DNA from: Branchiostoma floridae
Taxonomy: Eukaryota > Chordata > Leptocardii > Amphioxiformes > Branchiostomatidae
Length of the DNA stretch: 64,000 nucleotides
Assembly (NCBI RefSeq): GCF_000003815.2
Contig: NC_049991.1
Span: 18,002,300 to 18,066,299, forward strand
Direction of reading: 5' to 3'
The position numbers and the translations under genes were made by a program. The notes under the pieces were generated by a model. That model worked only from the letters and a program-made list of their open reading frames with translations, was not told where the DNA came from and ran no database searches. How positions within the stretch are numbered: the stretch's first letter is position 1; every line of letters begins with the position of its first letter. This document shows, in pieces, positions 44,980 through 56,429 of the stretch.

Positions 44980-46045
44980 CCACAGAACAATGTACGATTT
45001 GATGAATTTATTCCGACTGATAGATTCTTTACCAAAAGCTCACCAAAACGATTCAAGCAACAAAAGTATCTTCCGTGTCTTTATCAGAGCAACGATATTG
45101 GCTGTAAACAAAATTCCTGGTCCAATATAAACGTGTAACTGTTTGGTCCAATATAAGCGTATAACTGTTCTGTACTGTAACATCTATACCAGCACTGTTA
45201 ATCATACATTTCCACTCAGAAAATAGTTCTAAATATTATCATCAAAAATTGCAATATGATTTGTTTGGCTTTAATGAGTATAATATGTGGGCGTGTAATT
45301 TTTCTATGAAGAAGGCTGGAGTTTCAGTAGCTATAGGAAAAGTTTAAGGTGATATACCGTACCCTGATTCCCGTCTTTTTTTTTACGTATTCCTTGTTGA
45401 TTGAACATTTTCATTTGCCACCAAACCCTCCTATATTGTCACACATGTGGATAAGTAATGCGGATTGTCATACTGAATTGTGGTATATCGTCAACTCTCA
45501 TAGTTATACCGGGACTTATGAATAAAAGAATAACAGTGTTATGCAGATAACCATGATCACTGCTAATACTCGTATCTGAAGTACATTTCCCTTGGAGGCA
45601 CAGATGATGCGTTAGGATGTTTCATTGTATGTATCTTTTTTCTTTCTTTTTAAAACCCTTAAACTGACAAGCCCGGATGTATCCAGCACACATATAAACA
45701 CCCGCATGCGGATATATCCGGGATAGCATATTGCCCCGAAATAGCAGCTTTGTGTGTATGTAGCGCACCAACCCCAGAAGCTAGGGACTTCGGCCTTGTT
45801 CTGGGGTTTCTTGTTGGAGGTCAGTGGCCAACTCTGACAACGCCAATGATAGCATTTTAGAGGGCTGAAACTCTGGCAGTTTAAGGGTTAAATGTAGCCA
45901 TCTGAAAGGGTAACTCAATTGAGCTGTGGTTCGTGGACGGTGTCGCTGCGTCGGAGTGATTTGACAGAGCGCCTAATAATAACGATTTATACGCTTTGAT
46001 GCCTTTTTAGTAATACTTGTTCTTTTTGCATAATATTTCTATTAC

Positions 46046-46220
46046 AGCCGCTTAATTGCACACCCAATTTGCCAACGAATCCCGTGCAATTATCCGGCGT
46101 GTGCGATGATGCGAAGTTACCCAGTTGGACAGTTGGACCGCACCACCACGGGATTTTGGGATTCCGTGTAATTGACCGAAGTGTGCGTTTATCCGACGTT
46201 CAATTAATTGGCTTCCACTG
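46046..46220. mobile_element. Pogo/Tigger-like MITE
   Basis: CAGCCGCTTAATTGCACACC at the left and, on the minus strand, CAGTGGAAGCCAATTAATTG at the right form diverged termini of the CAGT-type common in pogo/Tigger elements. TTATCCGGCGTGTGCG and TTTATCCGACGTTCAATT echo the GTGCAATTATCCGGCGT piece at 56482. There is no transposase. The left flank ends TTA; a clean TA duplication is not visible at the right. Confidence 0.55.
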
Positions 46221-46469
46221 CATTCCATTATTTTCGTTATTCAACACAAATCAAATTTAGAACATAGCGACACCGCCAACAAACCGAAGTCCAGTGATAT
46301 GATTTCTTTATGGTACTCGGCGGTATCATGAGAGTTGACATTATACACATTTCCTCAAAACCGATGTTTGTAATTAGTGATGCATATCTTAAACAGTCCT
46401 AAGAGCTTTCTATATACGGTGTTCAGTCAAATTAAAATTCGCACAAAGTTCGGCGATTGGTCAGGGCCA

Positions 46470-46500
46470 GGTCACGTGCCGGTGACGTCACAGTTAGGCG
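46470..46500. promoter_or_regulatory. E-box plus CRE pair
   Basis: GGTCACGTGCCGGTGACGTC contains CACGTG and, 5 bp on, TGACGTCA, within a locally GC-rich block (46460-46570). Could be a promoter element; no transcript is recognised. Confidence 0.25.
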
Positions 46501-47138
46501 GTGGAGCGGCCCCCTCGTGCCTTTGCCTGCTTCTGGTTCCAGATAGGGTGGGGGAACAGCAGGTGGTATCTGTGTGCGGAAACATGGAGGGAGAGAGAGA
46601 ACATCAGTAAATAAATTCATCAGGTTGCTAAATGCTCGTCAAGCATTCCCATCCAACGTTTCGATGTCTGTCAGGCACCACCAGAGGGAAGAAGATCCGG
46701 ACATTCTAACCCTGATTTAATTTAATAATGGTTTATTTGGTCCATTAAAAGTGTACAGTATAGCAGGACTCAAAAATGGGCCCTGAATTAATATTGCTCT
46801 TGTACCCACATGATACTTAACGAGGACACTTAAAATCGTTTACAGTTATCAAACGTATTAAAATATATACATATTGGATTGACCGGTAAAATCGACAGAT
46901 AAGGTAAAAACATCACAGTTCATGATGATGGTGTCTGACAAAAATCGAATGTTGGATGTGAGTAGTTTCCTAGTTGCGTCTAAAATAACTTTACTATCTG
47001 TTTGAGAACATTGTTAGTCTATGGAAAGCGACATCATACCAAAAATCATACGATTTGTGTGCGTTTGTTTACACGTGTGGCACACATGCCGTTAAAAGAT
47101 AGATCTACATAAATCTGGGCATCTAAAAAATTGCTTCC

Positions 47139-47238
47139 NNNNNNNNNNNNNNNNNNNNNNNNNNNNNNNNNNNNNNNNNNNNNNNNNNNNNNNNNNNNNN
47201 NNNNNNNNNNNNNNNNNNNNNNNNNNNNNNNNNNNNNN
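47139..47238. other. Assembly gap (100 N)
   Basis: Exactly 100 N, length unknown. It lies in the region where the missing 3' exon of the minus-strand peptide precursor could be. Confidence 0.98.
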
Positions 47239-47779
47239 ACAGTGTTTAACCGGAAGCTGTTGACTAGTGACAAGGAACGTTTTGCTTCTCGTGCAAATTA
47301 CACACCTGTGACATTGCTGGGTAAAGAAACTGGTCTTTGGAGGTCTACAACCTGCGTCATGGTGTGTCGTGAGGAGGAGCTAAAATTTATTTTTACCTCT
47401 CTTCAGATTTAAACGTTAGGCAGATCAGACGTGTCCAATTGCAGCGCTCTTACCCGTGCAAATTTAATGGATCCAACGCCATATGTCATTTACGTCTAAA
47501 ACATTAAAGGAAACGGAAAGGGCGCACACAGAGCGCAAACCTGTTTTCATGTTTTAGTGAATTACTATCATATATGATACCACATATTTAGCAATAATGA
47601 TAGGTCTCTTGCTGGCCTTCCGGTTGTCTTTTTTCATTTGCCATTCCTTTGCAATTTAACCTGCATTTATATGTTTATGTGTTTTTATGCCAAATGCACC
47701 AAACCTCACTCAATCCAGGAAGGCTACAGCTTCCTGCCCATGTAGGCTTGCTTGTGTGTAAATAAATAAAAAGTACAGC

Positions 47780-47858
47780 CGTCAGAAAACTCACCTAAAC
47801 CCAGAGCCGAAGTAGGCTCTCTTGGGCATGCTGTCCAGTCCAGCAGAGCCGGCCAATC
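47780..47858 (-). pseudogene. Duplicated end of the peptide-precursor exon
   Basis: The ~79 bp are almost identical to 48987-49065, covering the codons for PAGLDSMPKRAYFGSGF, the donor GTGAGT and about 16 bp of intron. On the coding side identity stops abruptly, and no acceptor with a pyrimidine tract is present upstream (the minus strand reads CAAAATAAGATTGGCCGG). It therefore looks like a partial duplication, not an alternative exon. Confidence 0.8.
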
Positions 47859-48034
47859 TTATTTTGATATTTTCTTTATTCTGATGTCTTTTATATGATA
47901 CTTTTCGCTCCCGAAAGCTGCCCGGTTTGGAAATGTGACCTAAGCCAAAGCAAGCAGCCTAAAGTACTGTTTCATTATATTAGAATAATTGTTGGATATT
48001 TGCAATAGTTTACAGTTCAACTCCCATGTATATA

Positions 48035-48914
48035 CGAGGGGGGTTCAATAAGTTCTTTGCCTCACCAAGAAATAACAAGCACAACTCAGATTTTCAGGCA
48101 CAACTTCATAGTATGAAGTCTTTTATCAATATCCTCCAAATTACAAATCATTGGAGTCATTACTTTCCAGGCATTCGTTTTTTCTAAATTAGAAGGTAAG
48201 TGGGGAGAAAAAGAAGGGTGAAGTGTGATCAGACAATTTGACCTCACACCTCAGGTTGCAGATCAATTGTCCACCTTTTTTTTCGTTATCCCTTACCTAA
48301 CGTTACTGGGTGTCGCCTGCAACATGATGATCACAATAATTTGAATTTTGGTACACATTTATATAAGACTTTATACATGTACGTGGGGTTATCAATAAGT
48401 CCCCGACTTTACCGAGAAAAAATAAGCACAGCTCAGATTTCGAAGCATAGATGTCAAGTATAAAGTCTTATATAAATATGTACCAAAATTCAAATTAGTG
48501 TGATCATTACTTTGCAGGCGACACCCAGTAACGTTAGGTGAGGGAGAGGGAAAAAAACGTGGACAATTGACCTGACCTGAGTATGTGGGTCAATTTGCGC
48601 TGCTGGAAGTTAGAAACCCAATTCTTTTTGCTTGAAATAGGAAGAGAATCATTATCAAACATTTTGACAACGTCTTTTGTTAATTTATGGCATGGGAAAC
48701 TAGACCCACACATGTCTGATCACAATTCACACAACTTTTTTCTCCCCACTTACCTTCTAATTTAGAAAAAACGAATGCCTGGAAAGTAATGACTCCAATG
48801 ATTTGTAATTTGGAGGATATTGATAAAAGACTTCATACTATGAAGTTGTGCCTGAAAATCTGAGTTGTGCTTGTTATTTCTTGGTGAGGCAAAGAACTTA
48901 TTGAACCCCCCTCG
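48035..48914. mobile_element. 880-bp nested foldback, mariner-like
   Basis: Ends CGAGGGGGGTTCAATAAGTT and its reverse complement, flanked by TA on both sides, fit Tc1/mariner. The arms are about 200 bp (48035-48235, 48712-48914). Inside is a second foldback with arms 48239-48374 and 48457-48590 (TAACGTTACTGGGTGTCGCC and reverse). Its loop carries GGGGTTATCAATAAGTCCCC, a diverged version of the outer terminus. No transposase. Confidence 0.85.
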
Positions 48915-49004
48915 TACAGATTGCCATACATTGTACCTGTCACAATTGTCGCGCAATAAATTTCCATGGAAAGTTCTATGTAGTAAAGCCGTCAGAAAAC
49001 TCAC

Positions 49005-49237
49005 CTAAACCCAGAGCCGAAGTAGGCTCTCTTGGGCATGCTGTCCAGTCCAGCAGGGCCGGCCAGCGGCTCCTGTTCCCTGTAGCTCTCCAGCCATGCC
49101 GGGGCGACCCCCACGTCCATGGCGCCGGTGTCGTCCTGCTCGAGCGGGCGGTTGCGGGGAGCCGACGGGCCGGCAGGGAGACTCCACACCGAGGCGGAGC
49201 ACACCAGCAGGACTAACAACACCGTCAGGGATGTCAT
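49005..49237 (-). CDS. Secretory (neuropeptide-like) precursor, first coding exon
   Basis: The exon encodes 77 residues plus two bases of the next codon, ending at donor GTGAGT. Residues 1-19 (MTSLTVLLVLLVCSASVWS) are a clear signal peptide. A Pro/Ala-rich acidic spacer follows, then LDSMPKR, where Lys-Arg (69-70) is a prohormone-convertase site, and a peptide starting AYFGSGF that continues in the next exon. An acceptor (TTCTAG, exon from 49267) precedes the ATG, and a TATA-driven non-coding exon lies upstream at about 53.4 kb. No known peptide family is recognised with confidence; FGSGF is faintly orcokinin-like. The 3' exon was not found and may lie beyond 47 kb or in the assembly gap. Confidence 0.7.
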
Positions 49238-49254
49238 GGCGGGAGCAGACAGAG

Positions 49255-49835
49255 TCGCTTGTGTCGACTAGAAGAGCTGTAGACGAGATTCCTTGCTGCA
49301 TGAAAAGCAGAGATTCAAATTCCATATTTAGCTTTGTAATGTAGTTGTCAGCAGGTCCCTAGCTATAGGCTACATGGCTGGATCAGGAAGAGAAGGTTAT
49401 GTCGATCAGAAGAGCTGTAGACGATAGTCCTTGCTGCAAAGGAAACAGTGACTCAAATTACTACTGAATAGTAGTAAAAACGTCTGACCGTTTCCAAAAC
49501 TCTATCCAGTTGCTTGAGTAACTACTTTTAGGCGCATCTTATTACCTGGACGTCTAACCTACATCGGCGTAGTGATTCAAATCATCTTTGTAGTGTTTTG
49601 CCTGCTTGTCCCTAGTGATAGGCTACTTGTTTAGAACGGGCTGGCAAAACCAAGAAGTAGCCAATGAAAAAATTGAATGGTCAAGAGAAAGACGTATATA
49701 CAGAAGGAGCCGGACTCGTATGTCGATCAGAAGAGCGGTAGACGAGAGTACTTGCTGCAATGAAAACAGAGGCTCAAATTATCTTTTTAATGTTTTTGTC
49801 TGCAGAGCTTGTCCCTAGCCATAGGCTACTTGTGT
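49255..49835. repeat. Three-copy degenerate tandem repeat upstream of the peptide exon
   Basis: GTCGA(C/T)-AGAAGAGC-GTAGACGA, CCTTGCTGCA and ACTCAAATT recur at 49264-49320, 49400-49458 and 49722-49780. Each is followed, after a variable spacer, by a GTCCCTAG-ATAGGCTAC block (49353, 49609, 49810). The first copy includes the predicted acceptor of the peptide exon. Confidence 0.75.
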
Positions 49836-49863
49836 TGTACCAAGTTACGACATGTATCCGTAA

Positions 49864-50080
49864 TACCCCCTTTCCACTAGGACGGCGCTCTCGCCGCGCT
49901 CTCTCTGCGACCTAAAATTTTACAGACCGTTCAACGATTTCTATAGAAAAGAAACGAATCTTTTTACACTTTGTGTGTTTTGTTGTCTTCTCGGTCACAC
50001 TTTTACATTCTGTATGATATACCCAGTGTGTAAGCGAAAGTTACACATATCCTATTCAGGTGTCTAGTGGAAAGGGGGCC
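49864..50080 (+). mobile_element. MITE family B, copy 3
   Basis: TACCCCCTTTCCACTAGGAC to TAGTGGAAAGGGGGCC, flanked by TAA and TTA. The right interior lacks about 28 bp present in other copies. It lies in intron 1 of the peptide precursor. Confidence 0.88.
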
Positions 50081-51596
50081 TTAGCTGTACTCTTAAGATC
50101 TTGTTGCGTCATTGAAGCTTGTCTTTAATGTACTTCATACCACCTTGCATAATAGCTGATTATATACTGTATAACTTGTGCCCAAGGTTACGGTTAGAGT
50201 TCAGTTTTAGATCTGTCTTATCTAAAATATCACGGTGTCACGTGGAGGGCGCTCTACAGTTAGCCCATAGGCATACAGGGTTCCGTCACCGCAGGGAAGC
50301 TTATCCTACATTCGGCAAAAGTTTAAGACGTCACTACATAAAACATTTCGTAAGAATGGTGGCCGCCAGGTGTGCGAGCACGAGTAGTATCATCAGATAT
50401 CTTATCTTGTCTTATCATGTGAGTTCAGAGATTCAAGAAGACGATAATAAGGACGGGGAAACTATTCGCCAAGGGCAACGTTGTAGGGAAACTTACAGTC
50501 GTCCTCAATAGGGTGAAGCATGGTATCTTTTTAAGTAATTAAGGCTTAGCAGTAATGCAATGTCGGCTCCTGTCTTAAGCCAAGCACAGCGGGTCACCCT
50601 TACCGTTGCCGATAAGTGTTTCTAGTTATTTTACGTCCAGAGGTATAACGCCCGAAGATACACGCCACCGCAGACTTTACGTCCCCATCTCAAAAGGACT
50701 GTCAACAATCCCTTAATCTACGTCCTCTGGATTAGCAGAATATGAACCATAGGCTTTGGGTCATCATAAAGAGACTACTCTTACCTTTTCATTTTTACTT
50801 GATAGCCGGATGTTACCCATCTATAATGTAACGCACTGGGGCACGTTTTAACGTACTTCCGACCACGCGACATACGTATATACATTGAACATTTTTCGCG
50901 AGGATTTGATAACATTTATAGATGTGACCTTCATAGATCAATTAAGAGCACGTGGTACAGTTCGAGTGAAATGGATGGAAAGTATTGGTAAATGATGACA
51001 TCCGCATTCAAGCATAGCTCTGTACCACGTAGAGCAATCAAGCTAATATCAGTATTTTAGCCTTCTACATTTATAACTAAATACGTATGTGGGGGACTGA
51101 CGTCAATTCTTCATCCGTTGCGCTTCACGGCCTTGTTTTATTAAAATGAATGCATTTTTCTCGGTGCTATAAAAAGCGCTGTTGTGTTTATTTGCCAAAG
51201 AACCTATACAAAATCTTAATCAACGCCGGCGCCGTGAAATTATACTTAATAGGAAAACAGCATTACTTGTTAAAGACAGCCTCTGACGATGATATAATTG
51301 ATAGAAGAGGCATATTGAACTGTTTACTCTCACAGATTGAAAGTTTAAGCGCTACGGGAGGTACTTTTACTGCGTTTTACCACTTCGTACAGTGAACATT
51401 TGCAAGTTTTAGCCGGGCGGAAGGTACCTTGTACTTGTACTACTACATTTTACTACTTTGTACTGGGTGGCGTTGAATGGCAGTGTGATAAAGCTAGTGG
51501 ACACGAAATCAAGAGGCCACGGGGACAGGCACGATTCAAGCCTTTCTTCTATAGACGATGTGCCCCTGAGAAAGACACATTACAAGGCTTTCCTTA

Positions 51597-51815
51597 TACC
51601 CCCTCTTCAATAGGACGACGCCTTCACCGCGCTCTCTCTGCTACATAGAATTTGACTGATCGGTGGATAAATTGTGTAGAAAAGAAAATATTTTTTTGTG
51701 GTTCTCTCAGTCACACTTTTACATGATATACCCAGTGTGAAATCAAAGGTTACACATATCCTATTTAGTTCGCAGTGAGAGCGCATTGCGATCGCCGTCT
51801 CGTGGAAAGGCGGCC
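51597..51815 (+). mobile_element. MITE family B, copy 4
   Basis: TACCCCCTCTTCAATAGGAC to TCGTGGAAAGGCGGCC, flanked by TTA on both sides (51594-51596, 51816-51818). Same interior blocks, with a small central deletion. The unique stretch 50.1-51.6 kb before it holds no gene. Confidence 0.88.
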
Positions 51816-52515
51816 TTACTCCACACATGTGTATCTGACGGGCCACCGAGGGGCTTTGGTTGGTATGTCAAAGTTGTTGAAAGGAGTGTGAATTGCCTTC
51901 CAACACTGTGTTCTAGACAGATGATTCACACTTTCCGCTTGCTCTAAAGAAGTTGCAACGTTCGAAAGATAAATTCAACTACATTCTGGAAGGCGATGAC
52001 CTTTACTGTGTACAAATATATAGGCAAATATATCAACGAATGCTTATACCGTAGAACCAATAGTGTAAATGACATGTCTGTCTAATAGCTGTTATAGACC
52101 TTACGAAAGTCGCTGTACTTTTGTCGTGTCTATAAAGATGTCTATGTTCAAGTCCGTTTTGAGGCCCGCATGGATTACTTACACACTGTCCCTTTAGCCC
52201 CAGGAGGGCCTTGTGACTACATGTATCTTCACCGGTACCTACTTTGGTGGGTGCTATCTTTTACGCCACCTGGCCTGGAGAAAACGCGTGGATACGCTTG
52301 ACGCAACTCGGCAGAGTGGACATTTCAAAACGTGTATTTTGCCGTAGAGATAGATGTCCAACATTGCTGCAAATATGTATCAATGCCAGTGATATCGGTT
52401 ACGGATACTACTATGGCGTCAGGCCAACGTTGTTAGTCATGTTTCTATGTCTGGTAGGATATGGCTCCGTCTAAAATGTATCATCCGTCATGTTTCGAAT
52501 TTTTATTCACGGTTA

Positions 52516-52751
52516 TACCACCTTCCCGCTCTCGTCTCGCCGCGCTCTCTCTGCGAGTTAAAATTTGACATGTCGCTCAACGAATTGTATAGAAAAGAAA
52601 CGAATCTTTTTACACCTCGTGCGTTTTGTCGCTTCTCGGTCACACTTTTACGTTTTGTATGATATGGCTAGTATGAAAGTGATAGTTACAAATATCCTAT
52701 GTATATCGCAGTCATAGCGCAGCGCGATCGCCGTCTAGTTGAAAAGGGGCC
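52516..52751 (+). mobile_element. MITE family B, copy 5
   Basis: TACCACCTTCCCGCTCTCGT to TAGTTGAAAAGGGGCC, flanked by TTA on both sides (52513-52515, 52752-52754). More diverged than copies 3 and 4. Third family B copy within 3 kb in intron 1 of the peptide precursor. Confidence 0.85.
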
Positions 52752-52864
52752 TTAGGAAAGGTATGCCAGGTTGCAAGGGACAGCTCTCAAGGAAAATCTG
52801 ATTTTTCTTGGGTCACCGGACAGACGCTGCACTTTAACTGGTGTGAACCGAAAATTACGTTAGT

Positions 52865-53100
52865 CAGCCACGGTTTAACGTCCTGTCTGTAGCCAGGTGC
52901 GTAACTGAAGGGTTTCTGACTCGAAACCCAGTGGTCACGGGCTCTAATCCTGCCATGCTTTCGATGTTGTGCTGTTCGAAAGTATGGCTTTCCTCATTCC
53001 ATCCAGGGGGTAAAGGGTACCTGAGTTCAGTTGGGGAGTTTCTGAGGGCGGTGGAAGGAAAGGGATTGGCTCCGCTTTCCAATACCGTGCCCTAGAGACA
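52865..53100. repeat. tRNA-derived SINE-like sequence
   Basis: TAGCCAGGTGCGTAACTGA resembles a pol III A box, and GTCACGGGCTCTAATCCTGC a B box about 45 bp downstream. A non-tRNA body containing AGGGGGTAAAGGGTACCTGAG follows. A second tRNA-like piece on the minus strand (GGGTTCGAACCC, 53187-53198) is close by. Cloverleaf pairing is poor, so this is not a functional tRNA gene. Confidence 0.5.
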
Positions 53101-53350
53101 GTAGATAACCCACTACTCCTACGGCCTCAAAATGGTCATGAGACTACCATTACTATTTTCTAAAACGTGTGACCAGTAGCGCACAGGGTTCGAACCCAGA
53201 CCTTCAAGCCCGGGGACATGGTTGCTACACAGGGCTACCGGCAAAGAAATCTAGGAAAGCAAGTTCCTATATAAAGCAAACCCAAGCTAGCCTTCCGGCC
53301 AAATTTACCTAAAATTATTCTTAAAAAAGACAAGGTACTAACAGACTTAC

Positions 53351-53415
53351 CTGTGCGTGTCCGCTGTAGACAGGTAGACAGGTGATGTCGTTCAGGACGT
53401 TGTCGGCGCAGTGCT
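53351..53415 (-). other. Non-coding first exon of the peptide precursor
   Basis: On the minus strand, sequence downstream of a TATA box ends GCGGACACGCACAG|GTAAGT, a perfect donor. No ATG precedes the donor in a useful frame. The next same-strand acceptor before a good start codon is at 49268, suggesting a ~4-kb first intron. The start is estimated from the TATA box. Confidence 0.55.
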
Positions 53416-53436
53416 GAGGCGTGAAGCTACCCCACG

Positions 53437-53446
53437 CCTTTTATAG
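53437..53446 (-). promoter_or_regulatory. TATA box
   Basis: CTATAAAAGG on the minus strand is a near-ideal TATA element. Transcription would start about 25-30 bp downstream, near 53410-53415 (CCTCAGCACTG). A strong TATA box fits a highly expressed, tissue-specific peptide gene. Confidence 0.65.
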
Positions 53447-54098
53447 CCCTCTGCTTCGCGTCAGACGTAATCACATGGCTCAAACGTTCTTTACTTCAAA
53501 AGTTATTTGCATATCGAGCATCCGGTTGATGACGATAATGCAAATTTGAGAGGAGCGTAGGCGTAAGTTTCCCGTCAACTTTGCATTATCTTTATTTTTA
53601 GATGTTCCACGTATTTTACTCTTTGAAGAGTAAGAGCAAAGATGTAGGAAAAATGACCTGTTCAAGTAAAGACATGCTTTCAAAGTACGACCCCTGTGTG
53701 ATTTACGAATGGTCATGACAGTAGACAAATCGTAGTTGATGATATGCTGGCTTGGTGATACGGATCATATAGTTACTGAATTCTTTTGTGAAACGTGTCC
53801 AAGAGACCTTCACACAAACAAGACATACGGGTGCCTCAGTGCAGTACCTTTGATGTTCTGACGTGTGTTTCTTTATCAAAACATTAAAGAAAGTCTTTTT
53901 ACGTGTACACTGAATCCACCAGGATTGAAGAGGCCCTAGTCTCTGCAACCAGAAACCAGTAGGCGGGTAGGCCTGAGTAGCTCCAATGTCCATCTACTCG
54001 TCAATGAACTTCATGAAGCCATTGCTTGTACGCAGTCTGGTTGCTGTGCAGTCTTTAGTTGATTCCATGTTTACATAACTCACAAACTGATAAACTCT

Positions 54099-54305
54099 TT
54101 AAGCATATGTAAACTGCAGTTTGAATCGATGTCCTGTGGTGTAGTAGGGAGTGTGTACTGGCTTTAAAAGGTCTGTCATGTCGATTTCTTCCTTTCCATT
54201 TACAATTTGGTACACTTCAAGCAAACCCCCTCGAGACCGTACGTTTCTGACAGCTAAAGTCGATAGCCTCATTCTCTTCCGGTGCTTTTTGTATAGGACA
54301 GGCAT
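54099..54305 (-). mobile_element. LINE reverse-transcriptase C-terminal fragment
   Basis: A 68-codon frame contains RLSTLAVRNVRSRGGLLEVY and QIVNGKEEIDM-LL, matching the pattern R-L-x3-L-x5-R-x-R-G-x-L-I-E-V-Y-K-I found near the end of CR1/L2/Jockey-type LINE polymerases. The following TTGHRFKL fits TRGH..KL. The sequence around it no longer encodes the rest, so it is a dead fragment. Confidence 0.6.
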
Positions 54306-54994
54306 TGGAGCTGTGAGTAATCTCCAAGCAAAGCCATTGAATACTATTTCGGGAAGTGAGGATACTTTGATTCTGTCTTGTCATCTCCTCTACACTAGCA
54401 TGGTCTAACACCCAAAGACAGTCTGCTAGTGCAATGGATGAACATTATTGCTCGACAATAGTACAGTGTATAATATGTATGGCAACACTAGACAACGGTA
54501 CATACAGATATAGAAAAACAGAATGTGAAGAGTGACCTCGCCGTTCGAATATGGAAGTGGTATTTTGCTGTCATCTCATCGGCACCATCAGAGTTCAGAT
54601 GTTATTTGTCTGACCTGATACGATGATGCTTTGATGCTAATAACAAACTTTGAACCACGCTCAACAGAGACGGGGGGCGGCATAAACTTTCTGATACTTA
54701 TGACCCCCTCCTGCAAAAGTGGCGTGTTCCTGACGTCACTGCTGGAGATAGAGAGGGTCATTCTGTGAACAAGGTCGACGGAGTTCGACCGAAAATTTAG
54801 GGTAAGTCCCTATATTAATTCAGTGTTGGAAAGAAAGTTTTGCTATTCTATAACAAACTTTGAGATGGCCAAAGCTAGGCCCAGGGCTCACGTTAGCTTA
54901 TGGATGTTATTACACTGGCAAAGCCTTGTGATGCTGGCTTGTATCCCTCCAGATCCTCTAATTACGTTCGTGTCAGACCTTACCAAGGGCAAAG

Positions 54995-55245
54995 AATGTC
55001 CCATACTCGTTTCCTTATTACCTCCATGAAAAAATGGAGGTATAGGTTATGGCGTGTCTGTTCGTGTGTCTCTATGTCCGGATATTTGTGGTCAGCATAA
55101 CTCTAGAACTCTGGAACTCTAGAATTCGTTGAGCAATCTTTCGAACCTCGCAGTGCCACATCGGCGCCCCTACTGCAGTGAGATACCACTTTTACCGCAT
55201 AGGGCGGTTATACCTGCTATATAGCGATACAGCTACAGTTACAGA
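54995..55245. repeat. Dispersed repeat with GATACA-type end
   Basis: CTCCATGAAAAAATGGAGGT is a small hairpin followed by TATGGCGTGTCTGTTCGTGTG, CTCTAGAACTCTGGAACTCTAG and, at 55197-55243, GGCGGTTATACCTGCTATAT with GATACAGCTACAG. The last block belongs to the family at 44915. The surrounding 55.2-56.4 kb is gene-free as far as can be seen. Confidence 0.5.
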
Positions 55246-56429
55246 CTTCCGTTGGTCATCGCACGACTGAACATTTCCCATCTGTAAGACATGTCATTGA
55301 GTTCACTGAGCTATATAGATCTAAGAATAATTCATCGCGAAGTTCGCCCAGCTCACATTTAACATGAAAGAGAATGGAAAAATAGAGTAGAGAATTATTA
55401 TAATAGCATTTTGTCTAATCTATCCTAAAAGCTGACTGACAAATTCTAACGTATTGCATTTGACTTCGTTCTATGAGACCGTGAGAATATGAATATCCTG
55501 TATCTTCTGTAATGTGATGATTGTGTGATGTTAGGACGAAAGTAGTTGTTTTTCATCTCAAGGCAGATTTACTGGTGGCAAAAGGAGTTATGTCACTGGT
55601 AGATGTCACTGGTAGATGTACCTGGGTATTAGTTATTTTATCTGTATACGCGGAAACATTCGGATGGAATTTAGTGGCCACTTTTCTGGATCTGTGCGTG
55701 TCTCTTCCTGTCAGTATTACCACCATCTAGTCAGGTCCAACGGTATATTTTCTGTAATATGTGGGTTGTGTGATGTAAAGACGAGAGAAGTTATTTTGTC
55801 TGTATCATCAGTCACTGAGTTCTGCATCTATAGTCTTTCGAAAGTCCTATGTCTGCTGCATGCTTGAAATTAGGCTAGGGTGAAGGTGAAATTTAGTGGC
55901 CTCCTTTCCGGGTCTGAGCGTGTCGTGTCCTGTCTGTTTAATCACCATCTGGCCTAACGACCTGGGTCTTTGTTCTCCCCCGGCTTTTGTGATCTTTGTA
56001 AGCTCCACAACCATACAGAAGGCTTTGTGATGGAGAAAGATGAAGAAGACACGACGTCCAATTAAGAACAATCTCATCAGCAGAAGTGCGGAGGTCCGGC
56101 GGGATGATGTTATTCACCGTGCTCACCCGCGGGACTGTTGAAGCGGTCCCATTGCCGCCTCTCGGACATGAAGAGGACGGAGATGGGTCCTCACGGCGCT
56201 CTCGTGGCGTGGCGCGCAAGCGGGGATTCTTCAGCCATTCTTACCGTCTGCTAATTACCTACACGGCTTTCCGGTATGTGCAAAAGACGTGTACCATTAT
56301 GAGATACAAGTGGGTCTCTTCATGATGCCGACCCCACAATATCGCGATCCCAATAACAATTTCATACATGTTGTCAGTATAGCGCCTTTACAAAGGCAGT
56401 TATTGGCTTATTTGTACAGTGTCTGACGA

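Noticed and set aside
47046-47412. ORFs spanning the second N gap
   Set aside because: Built across unknown bases with no supporting domain.
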